NCBI GenBank assembly: GCA_030550225.1 | Contig: JAUQPV010000112.1 | Location: 1 to 7,787, forward strand | DNA: 7,787 bases | Reading direction: 5' to 3' | DNA from: Acidobacteriota bacterium | GTDB lineage: Bacteria > Acidobacteriota > HRBIN11 | Shown here: positions 1 through 5,803 of the stretch, one piece after another | Position numbering within the stretch: position 1 is the first letter of the stretch | Layout: the number at the start of each line of letters is the position of its first letter | Translations under genes and position numbers: made by a program | Notes under the pieces: generated by a model | Told to the model about the DNA's origin: nothing | The model's database searches: none | The model's input: the letters and a program-made list of their open reading frames with translations, nothing else

Positions 1-2003
1 CCCAGGGCGTTTACGGCGGCCCGTCGGACCCGGGCGTCGGGGTCCTGTAAGGCCTGAACCAGGGCATCGACGGCCGCTCGAGACTTCGTCTTCCCCAGGG
101 CCTCGGCGATCTCCATGCGGACCCCGTAAAACTTCTCCTTCGAAAGGGCGGCCGCCAGGGCGGCGACGGCGCCGGCGTCGCCCCAGGCCCCGAGGGCGCG
201 AGCGGCCATGACGCGATCCAGGACTGACTCGGCGTGCTTGAGCTGATAGACCCACTCGTCGGTCGATTTATCCCACTCCTGCTCGGTCAGCCAATGGCGG
301 CCCGGGTCCAGCAGGACCATCCGGGGCTTCTGTCGCAGGGGGAATCGGAACTCGTGGGAAGCCCGGTGGATCAAGACATCGTGGCTTTCTGCCCCGGCGT
401 CGGTCACGATGCGGACTTGCGTCGGAATCCGAAAGAGAGGGACCCAGGGGTTCAGGGTCTGCCGCTGTTCGACCTGCAAGACGAGTTCGCCCCGTTCGGG
501 GTCCCAGCGAGAATCGATGCGAAGCTTCGGGTGGCCGGCGTGATACACCCACTGGTCGAAAAACCCATCCAGGGCCATCCCGCTGACCTCTTCGAGGGCC
601 TGTCGGAGGTCGGACGTCTCGACGGTTTGATAAGCATGGGTCCGAACATAATGGCGGATCCCTTTCCAGAAGAGCTCCTCACCCAGGAGCGTGCGAAGCA
701 TGTGGAGGACGAGGGCGCCCTTCTCGTAGCTATGACGGTCGAACATGTCGTCCGGATAGGTGTACACGTTCCAGACGATAGGCCGCAGGTATTCCTGCGA
801 TTGTCGGAGATAAGTATCGAACCAATCGAGCCGTTCCCAGTCGTAGGCGTCCCGTCCCTCATCGTGCTCGGCCCACACGGCGGCCATCAGGGTGGCAAAG
901 CTCTCGTTAAGCCAGATGTGGGCCCAGCTCTTGCAGGTCAGGAGGTCCCCGAACCACTGATGGGCGAGTTCGTGGGCGACCAGGCCGTCACTACGGGTCT
1001 CCAGGTGGGCCCGTTCGTCGTGGAGGGTCTCGACCCAGACGGTCGTGGCGGAGATGTTCTCCATGCCGCCGTACTGGAAGTTATAAATGGCCGTCTGGGC
1101 GTACTTCTCGTACGGATACCGGAAGCCCAGGCGTTCGGAGAAAAAGGCCATGACCGCCGGCGTCTTCCCAAAGGACCGGCGGGCGTCGGCCTCCGTGAAG
1201 GCCACGGGAACGTAATACTCGACCGGGATGTCCTCGAATCGGTCCTCGACCTTCCGAAATTCGCCGACGACGACCGACACGAGGTAGGGCACGTGCGGCA
1301 CCGATTCCCTCCAGTGGTATGTCCGCCACCGGCCGTCCGGGCTGTCCTGCACGTCGACCAGGGCCCCGTTGGCGACGGCCATCAGGGGTTTCGGGACCGT
1401 CCAGTAGGCCTCTGTCGTGAACCGCTCGTTGGGAAAGTCGTGCGTCGGGAACCAAAAGTGATTGTCCTCGGCTTCCCCCTGGGACCAGACCTGGACGGGC
1501 CATCCCGGATGAACGTCCGGACCGACAAAGTACAAGCCCTTGGACGGGCGACCCTGGTACTCGATGGTCACCTCATCGGTCTGCCCCATCGCCAAGGGCG
1601 TCGGCCAGCGAAGGACCAGGCGCTCCCCATCCCGTTGAAACGAAAGGTCTCCTTGGCCACCGGCCACCCGGCGGACCTCCAGGTCCGGCCCGGCGTCTAA
1701 GACCCACTGGGCGACCTGCGGCCGGAGGGCCTCGACGCGGTACGTCACAGCACCTTCGATCCACTTTCGAGTCGGGTCTACCTTCAATCGGAGGGTCATG
1801 TGTTGGATGTCGACGACCCGGTCTCGGGCGTAAAAGGGCCGGGCCTGGTCTGTTAAAAAGGCCCGCATCGGGCCTTGGAAGGGGTCCGGTTGGAGCGTCG
1901 GCCGCGTGTCTTGCGTCCGACTGGCGAGGCCCCCCGGGAGGACGCTAAGGACCAGACCGCCGATGACCCCCGCCAGCCCCATCATCCGTATCCAGCGCTT
2001 CAT
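1..2003 (-). CDS. M1-family zinc aminopeptidase with signal peptide and C-terminal HEAT repeats (3' end outside window)
   Basis: I translated this frame from the ATG at 2003-2001. It stays open to the window edge (667 codons, no stop), so the C-terminus is missing. The N-terminus (MKRWIRMMGLAGVIGGLVLS, then a small-residue region to about residue 28) is a Sec signal peptide, which puts the enzyme outside the cytoplasm. The M1 signature is complete: exopeptidase motif GGMEN at residues 312-316, zinc motif HELAH at 344-348 with the third ligand E367 in NES (the HExxH-x18-E spacing), and Y426 in SYEKGA as the likely transition-state tyrosine. The family removes N-terminal residues from peptides. 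From about residue 590 to the edge the chain becomes alanine/leucine-rich helical repeats with DPDARVRRAAVNALG-type ends, typical of HEAT/PBS-lyase repeats. The start is supported by GGAGGT five bases upstream. It is transcribed divergently from the monooxygenase. Its substrate cannot be told from sequence, and I do not call it an orthologue of E. coli PepN. Confidence 0.95.
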   Translation of the reverse strand, partial: MKRWIRMMGLAGVIGGLVLSVLPGGLASRTQDTRPTLQPDPFQGPMRAFLTDQARPFYARDRVVDIQHMTLRLKVDPTRKWIEGAVTYRVEALRPQVAQWVLDAGPDLEVRRVAGGQGDLSFQRDGERLVLRWPTPLAMGQTDEVTIEYQGRPSKGLYFVGPDVHPGWPVQVWSQGEAEDNHFWFPTHDFPNERFTTEAYWTVPKPLMAVANGALVDVQDSPDGRWRTYHWRESVPHVPYLVSVVVGEFRKVEDRFEDIPVEYYVPVAFTEADARRSFGKTPAVMAFFSERLGFRYPYEKYAQTAIYNFQYGGMENISATTVWVETLHDERAHLETRSDGLVAHELAHQWFGDLLTCKSWAHIWLNESFATLMAAVWAEHDEGRDAYDWERLDWFDTYLRQSQEYLRPIVWNVYTYPDDMFDRHSYEKGALVLHMLRTLLGEELFWKGIRHYVRTHAYQTVETSDLRQALEEVSGMALDGFFDQWVYHAGHPKLRIDSRWDPERGELVLQVEQRQTLNPWVPLFRIPTQVRIVTDAGAESHDVLIHRASHEFRFPLRQKPRMVLLDPGRHWLTEQEWDKSTDEWVYQLKHAESVLDRVMAARALGAWGDAGAVAALAAALSKEKFYGVRMEIAEALGKTKSRAAVDALVQALQDPDARVRRAAVNAL

Positions 2004-2008
2004 GCGTG

Positions 2009-2014
2009 ACCTCC
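2009..2014 (-). promoter_or_regulatory. Ribosome binding site of the M1 aminopeptidase
   Basis: On the minus strand this reads GGAGGT, a near-perfect Shine-Dalgarno sequence five bases before the ATG at 2003. It fixes the start and so confirms the signal peptide. Confidence 0.8.
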
Positions 2015-2087
2015 GTTCGACTTCGTAGCCTCGGGACAAGCAGACGTCTTGCCTTCGGAGCACCGCCCGTCATGGCGATGGATCCCT

Positions 2088-2120
2088 GGCCCGGCACTGC
2101 CGGTCATGCCGGTGCCGGCC
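2088..2120. repeat. GC-rich inverted repeat with TGCCGG direct repeats
   Basis: GGCC (2088-2091) and GGCAC (2093-2097) pair with GTGCC (2112-2116) and GGCC (2117-2120), giving a 9-bp stem with one bulged C. The loop contains TGCCGG, and the same hexamer recurs three times between 2098 and 2118. It lies 85 bp upstream of the aminopeptidase ATG, so on that strand it could form a hairpin in the 5' leader. It could also be a decayed REP-like element. Confidence 0.5.
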
Positions 2121-2231
2121 TGTTTGGACGCCAGCGTGACCACTGGCATCCACTGAGTAGGACGGGCCATCCTTGAAAACAAACGTATGCCATCGAGACG
2201 AGGGTCCATATCCCGGTGACCGTCCACCCCA

Positions 2232-2256
2232 AATGGGACGGGGCTCATATCCCATT
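2232..2256. repeat. Perfect 7-bp inverted repeat, candidate operator
   Basis: AATGGGA at 2232-2238 is followed, 11 bases later, by its exact reverse complement TCCCATT at 2250-2256. Its place in a divergent promoter region and its dyad layout would suit a dimeric regulator site. A 7-bp match can arise by chance, and no regulator gene is visible nearby. Confidence 0.35.
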
Positions 2257-2325
2257 CGAAAGGATCAGAGCTGTTGGGGCCGTGAGAATCCGGATGGACT
2301 CGGCCTTTCCGACCCTCCGAGAAAA

Positions 2326-2367
2326 GCGAACAGCGAATGGCGAGTGGCGAATAGCGAGTAGCAAATG
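2326..2367. repeat. Degenerate heptanucleotide tandem array, six units
   Basis: Six contiguous 7-bp units begin at 2326, 2333, 2340, 2347, 2354 and 2361. They follow G-C-R-A-R-Y-R; most read GCGAATR or GCGAGTR, and the last is GCAAATG. The period is exact and all the variation is purine or pyrimidine transitions. The array lies outside any gene. It resembles in style the short tandemly repeated repetitive (STRR) heptamers described in filamentous cyanobacteria, but that comparison concerns form only. Confidence 0.8.
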
Positions 2368-2397
2368 GGGAGATATTATCTGCCATCCGCCATTTGC
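2361..2397. repeat. AT-richer inverted repeat overlapping the last heptamer
   Basis: GCAAATGG (2361-2368) is matched by its exact reverse complement CCATTTGC (2390-2397). A smaller nested dyad, AGATATTATCT at 2371-2381, lies between the arms. The left arm is the last unit of the heptamer array. The AT-rich centre could be a promoter element or cruciform centre in otherwise GC-rich DNA. Confidence 0.55.
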
Positions 2398-2404
2398 AAA
2401 ACCG

Positions 2405-2417
2405 CGCCCCTCGGGCG
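2405..2417. repeat. Small GC hairpin
   Basis: CGCCC (2405-2409) pairs with GGGCG (2413-2417) around a three-base loop. No T-tract follows on the plus strand and no gene ends here, so it is not called a terminator. It may be part of a dispersed repeat. Confidence 0.3.
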
Positions 2418-2473
2418 GTGGGGAGGGCCGTCCCGGCACGATTCTTACGAACCGAACGGCTTTGTTGCGTCCC

Positions 2474-2501
2474 GCATCTTGCATCCTGTATCCTGCATCC
2501 G
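2474..2501. repeat. Second heptanucleotide tandem array, four units
   Basis: Four 7-bp units start at 2474, 2481, 2488 and 2495 and follow G-Y-A-T-C-Y-K (three begin GCATC, one GTATC). The array ends 25 bp before the monooxygenase ATG, so it probably lies in the leader or the promoter. The period equals that of the array at 2326-2367, but the unit sequence is unrelated. Confidence 0.7.
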
Positions 2502-2513
2502 CCACGCTTCGAC

Positions 2514-2518
2514 GGGAG
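2514..2518 (+). promoter_or_regulatory. Probable ribosome binding site of the monooxygenase
   Basis: GGGAG lies eight bases before the ATG at 2527. It supports this start over the earlier in-frame ATG at 2365, whose 54 extra residues would be encoded by the repeat arrays. Confidence 0.6.
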
Positions 2519-2526
2519 ACGCCGTC

Positions 2527-3852
2527 ATGGCCGAACCCCGGGTCGCCGTCATCGGTGCCGGTCCCTCCGGTCTGGCCTGCGCCAAGCACCTACTTCAAGT
2601 CGGCCTTCGGAACTTCGTGGTTTATGAGAAGAACTCGGACGTCGGCGGCAACTGGCTGTACTCGCCGACGCCGGGCCACTCCAGTGTTTACGCCAACCTC
2701 TGCGCCATCACGTCGAAACGCATGTCGGCCTATGAGGACTTCCCCATGCCGGACGACTACCCCGAATATCCGAGCCATCGCCTCCTGCTGGAGTATTTCC
2801 GAGCTTACGCCCAGCGCTTCGGGCTGTACGACTTCATCCGATTCCATACAGAGGTCCGCCGCCTGACGCCGACCGACGGGGACCGATGGCAGGTGACGCT
2901 CGCTGACGGATCGACGGAGACGTTCGATTACGTGTTGGTCGCCAGCGGCCATCACTGGGACCCCTACGTGCCGACTTGGGAGGGGACGTTCGAGGGCAGG
3001 TTCCTGCATTCCCACGATTACAAAGACCCGGCCCCTTTTCAGGACCAAAGAGTCCTGGTCATCGGGGGCGGGAACTCGGCCTGCGACATCGCCGTGGACG
3101 TCAGCCGCGTGGCCCGATTCACGGCCATCAGTATGCGCCGGGGCTACTACGTCATCCCGAAATTCGTCTTCTGGGGCCTTCCCGCCGACGTGCTCTATGC
3201 CCGCATGCAGGTCATCCCTCGGCCCGTCCGCCAACGCCTCATCCGCCTGGCCCTGTGGCTCCTGGTCGGCTCGCCCCGGCGATACGGCCTCCTGAATCCC
3301 GACCACGACGTCTTTCAGACCCACCCCATCATCAACTCCGAGCTCCTGTACTGTATCCGTCACGGACGTATCTACCCCCGTCGGGACGTCCGCCGGTTCG
3401 AAGGCCACCGGGTCCACTTCGCCGACGGGACGGTCGAGGCTTACGATGCCGTGATCGCCGCTACGGGGTATAAGATCAACTTCCCCTTCTTGACCCCTGA
3501 AATCGTCCAGACGTTTTGGCCGCCGGGCCGGGACGAGGTCCGCTTGTATCTGAACATTTTCCATCCCCGATACCGGAACCTATGCTTCATCGGCCTCATT
3601 CAGCCCAACGGATGCTTGTGGAACCTGGCCGACTTGCAGGCCCGCTTGGTCGCCAACTCCATCGTCGGACGCTACCGTTTGCCCGACCGCCTGGACGCGG
3701 CGGTCGAGGCCGCCGTCCGCCGCCACTGGCGACGGTATGTCCCGACGCTCCGCCACATGCTGGAAGTCGACTGGCACGAATACCGACGGCTCCTCCGCAG
3801 ACACCTCCCCCGCTCGGCACCCCCGTGGCGGGACCCGGCCCCGGAGAGATAG
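2527..3852 (+). CDS. Flavin-containing monooxygenase (class B FMO-like, NAD(P)H-dependent)
   Basis: The 441-residue protein has the ordered signatures of class B flavoprotein monooxygenases: an FAD-binding Rossmann motif GAGPSG (residues 10-15) after a hydrophobic strand; a GGNW segment near 40-43; the FMO fingerprint FxGxxxHxxxY at 155-165 (F155, G157, H161, Y165) followed by K166; a second Rossmann motif GGGNSA at 180-185 for NADPH; and AATGY at 311-315. The family uses NADPH and O2 to form a C4a-hydroperoxyflavin and oxygenates soft nucleophiles (N, S) or, in some members, carbonyls. The length is close to the usual 440-550. No signal peptide or membrane anchor is evident, although residues 237-248 are hydrophobic. 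By eye alignment to human FMO3 from memory, the active-site Asn of the TNxxKxM stretch is I61 here, so the substrate class is uncertain. The ATG at 2527 was chosen because it is just before the FAD strand and follows GGGAG. It is a single gene, convergent with the next one. Confidence 0.93.
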   Translation: MAEPRVAVIGAGPSGLACAKHLLQVGLRNFVVYEKNSDVGGNWLYSPTPGHSSVYANLCAITSKRMSAYEDFPMPDDYPEYPSHRLLLEYFRAYAQRFGLYDFIRFHTEVRRLTPTDGDRWQVTLADGSTETFDYVLVASGHHWDPYVPTWEGTFEGRFLHSHDYKDPAPFQDQRVLVIGGGNSACDIAVDVSRVARFTAISMRRGYYVIPKFVFWGLPADVLYARMQVIPRPVRQRLIRLALWLLVGSPRRYGLLNPDHDVFQTHPIINSELLYCIRHGRIYPRRDVRRFEGHRVHFADGTVEAYDAVIAATGYKINFPFLTPEIVQTFWPPGRDEVRLYLNIFHPRYRNLCFIGLIQPNGCLWNLADLQARLVANSIVGRYRLPDRLDAAVEAAVRRHWRRYVPTLRHMLEVDWHEYRRLLRRHLPRSAPPWRDPAPER

Positions 3853-3871
3853 GGCCGCATAGATTATCGGG

Positions 3872-5803
3872 CTACCGGTCGACCCGCCTATCGGCCGACC
3901 TGTTTACGGCGGCGGTCCCTTCCCCGACGACGACCAGGTAGGCGTAGGCTTGGGCGTCGGGACTCAAACACTGCAAGGTATAGTAGGCCTTCGACCCCGC
4001 CGCGAGCGTATCGGATCGGACGCCCGCTTCACAGGGAGCCTCCGCCGGACAACGCATCCACGTCGTCCATCGGTCAGGACCCGTCCACCGCATGAGGCGA
4101 CATTCCCGAATCGGTCCGCGAGTCTTCCAGGCCACTGAGTAAGGCCGACCGCCCGGAACCCGGACGACGCCCGTCCGACCTCCCACCAAAAGGCGGGCCT
4201 GAGGCTCCGGCGGGCAGTCCCGACGACAGTTCCCGTGACGTTCGCCCCGGCTCCGTTCACACCGCCCGTCCCCACAGACGGCTTCGGTGACCCACACCCG
4301 TACGGCCGCCGACCCGCCCGGTGAGCAATCGACCCGATACGTCCAGACCCCCGGCCCAGATTCCCCGGGTGTCCGTTCGAAGGTCAAGCCGCAGATACCC
4401 CGTCCGACAAGCGTCCCGTCTCGGGTGACCCAGCAGTCGTCGGCCCGGACAGACCCCCACGTGACGTAGAGTAGGCTGTCCCGCGGGACGACGACCCCGC
4501 CCGCCTCGTCATTGACCTCGATATGAGCCGTCGGCGGACCCGAGCCCTGGCAAAATTGCCGCATTTCCTCCAGCTCCCGACGGTTCCACGCCGGGATGAG
4601 GTCCAGGTCCTCGCCCCCGACGGCGTCATGCTCGAAGTGGACTCTGTAACCGTGGGCCGTCGCCCAGCGGACGACCGTCTGAAAGAGCTCCCCTCCACAG
4701 TAACACCGACACATGACAGGGGCCTCCGGGTGATACTGGGAACAGAATTGGCCCTCGTCGGCAATCTCCAGCTTGCCCGAACGGGCCATCTCGTGGAAAA
4801 GGGGCGAATCGGCCGGCCACGTGGCCGGCGTCAGCCCGTGCACGCTCCAGTAATCGACCCGGGGGGACAGGCGCCGCCAGGCGTCGGCGTAACCCGGGTC
4901 GTCCAAGACGGCCCGATCGCCCTCCCAGACGGGCTCCGTGTTGAGCTGAATCTGGGCGTCCGGGACGGCCTGCCGGAGAGCTTCGATCAAGGCCTCCAGG
5001 GCCGCCAGGACTCCGGCCCGGAGGTGAGCATGGTAGCGTGCCGAAACGTGGGCCTCGTTATAAACCTCAAAGACCCGAACGCCCGCGGCCCGGAGCCGTC
5101 GGGCCAGACGAACGTACTCGCCGATGACCCACTGGCGGTCCGCCGCCGATAGCTCCGCCCACCGCTCGAGCCAGTCCCCGCCCACCTGCCGGCCTTCGAC
5201 GTTCCAACACCAAGGCCCCGGATTGTAGACCCCGTACACGTAAGACCGACTGCACTGATACTTGTGACCTACCGAGAAGACGACCTTGCCCGGCCGGTTC
5301 TGGCGACGGAACCCCGCCACTAACCGGCGCACGCGGCGGAAGTACTCGTCGTCCCACTCGGACAGGCAGTAGCGGGCCGTCTGAACGGTCCGCCCGCCAC
5401 AGGTCCCACCGACATACCGAAGGGGATAAGGAAAGACCCCCAGGCCGCCGCCCTCAGCCTGAAAGTAAGCGTTGACGAAGGCCCGCATGCCGGTAAAACC
5501 GTAGGTCCCCAGCGACTCGACGACCCGATCGATGTCAGGCGCCAGGACAGACGGGGGCCACGGCAGGCTCAGAAACTCATAGCCACCCCAGTTTAGGAAG
5601 CCTCCCTCAGGCAAGGCGCAAGGGACGGTCGGCGCGACGGGCTGACTCGTGAGCCCCCCGAAAACCTCCGGCAGGACCAGCATCAAAAATAGAAGTAGAC
5701 CCGGAAGGAGCAATCGCCAGTAGGATCGGCCCCACGGGGGGCCAGAGAGAGGGAGGTGCCGGGAAGGTCGTGAACGCTTCAGGTCCCGGGAAGCGTGACA
5801 CAT
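3872..5803 (-). CDS. Secreted or anchored putative TIM-barrel glycoside hydrolase with two Ig-like modules
   Basis: The 643-residue product has a basic N-terminus followed by a hydrophobic segment at about residues 28-50 (WRLLLPGLLLFLMLVLP), a signal peptide or anchor. Residues about 60-420 look like a clan GH-A barrel: DIDRVVESLGTYGFTGMRAF near the first strand, and FEVYNEAH with N249-E250, the typical strand-4 acid/base Asn-Glu. E350 in EIADEGQF, 100 residues later, is a candidate nucleophile. Residues about 423-507 and 533-627 are two diverged Ig-like modules ending in the pattern Y-x-(V/L)-x-C-x-x-x-(G/D). Between them, residues 510-530 form a CGDGxC...C...C linker of the kind seen in extracellular proteins. 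About 20 cysteines suggest disulfides. The substrate is unknown and the glycosidase call is from fold-like motifs only. The start is uncertain: in-frame ATG 5830 and GTG 5923 would extend it further into the upstream gene, and none has a good ribosome site. ATG 5803 gives a 25-bp overlap, consistent with translational coupling. Confidence 0.8.
   Translation of the reverse strand: MCHASRDLKRSRPSRHLPLSGPPWGRSYWRLLLPGLLLFLMLVLPEVFGGLTSQPVAPTVPCALPEGGFLNWGGYEFLSLPWPPSVLAPDIDRVVESLGTYGFTGMRAFVNAYFQAEGGGLGVFPYPLRYVGGTCGGRTVQTARYCLSEWDDEYFRRVRRLVAGFRRQNRPGKVVFSVGHKYQCSRSYVYGVYNPGPWCWNVEGRQVGGDWLERWAELSAADRQWVIGEYVRLARRLRAAGVRVFEVYNEAHVSARYHAHLRAGVLAALEALIEALRQAVPDAQIQLNTEPVWEGDRAVLDDPGYADAWRRLSPRVDYWSVHGLTPATWPADSPLFHEMARSGKLEIADEGQFCSQYHPEAPVMCRCYCGGELFQTVVRWATAHGYRVHFEHDAVGGEDLDLIPAWNRRELEEMRQFCQGSGPPTAHIEVNDEAGGVVVPRDSLLYVTWGSVRADDCWVTRDGTLVGRGICGLTFERTPGESGPGVWTYRVDCSPGGSAAVRVWVTEAVCGDGRCERSRGERHGNCRRDCPPEPQARLLVGGRTGVVRVPGGRPYSVAWKTRGPIRECRLMRWTGPDRWTTWMRCPAEAPCEAGVRSDTLAAGSKAYYTLQCLSPDAQAYAYLVVVGEGTAAVNRSADRRVDR

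Larger units (their letters stand above)
2004..2526. other. Divergent intergenic region, about 520 bp, repeat-rich and non-coding
   Basis: This spacer separates the divergent aminopeptidase and monooxygenase genes. Short open frames cross it on both strands, but they run into the neighbouring genes in the wrong frame, carry low-complexity repeat translations and have no convincing ribosome site. I read it as non-coding. It contains inverted repeats at 2088-2120, 2232-2256 and 2361-2397, a small hairpin at 2405-2417, and heptamer arrays at 2326-2367 and 2474-2501. Promoters for both genes must lie here, but no pair of -35/-10 boxes is strong. The best leftward candidate is a TTTGCA / TAATAT pair with 16-bp spacing inside 2374-2398, which is weak evidence. 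Confidence 0.75.

Noticed and set aside
234..1700. A 488-codon plus-strand open frame
   Set aside because: It is exactly antisense to the M1 peptidase, whose GGMEN, HELAH and SYEKGA motifs prove the minus strand. Long antisense frames are expected with GC-rich codon bias.
2000..2386. Possible small minus-strand gene upstream of the peptidase
   Set aside because: Its translation is partly the heptamer repeat text, and it overlaps the peptidase start and ribosome site in another frame.
2326..2501. CRISPR array
   Set aside because: Units are 7 bp with no spacers between them and no cas genes in the window.
2365..2526. N-terminal extension of the monooxygenase from ATG 2365
   Set aside because: The 54 extra residues would be encoded by the inverted repeat, hairpin and second heptamer array, and the FAD motif expected near the N-terminus follows ATG 2527 directly.
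2590..3564. A 324-codon minus-strand open frame
   Set aside because: Antisense to the monooxygenase, which has all its family motifs; no recognisable motif of its own.
3853..3871. Bidirectional terminator between the convergent genes
   Set aside because: The gap is only 19 bp, with no clear stem and T-tract on either strand.
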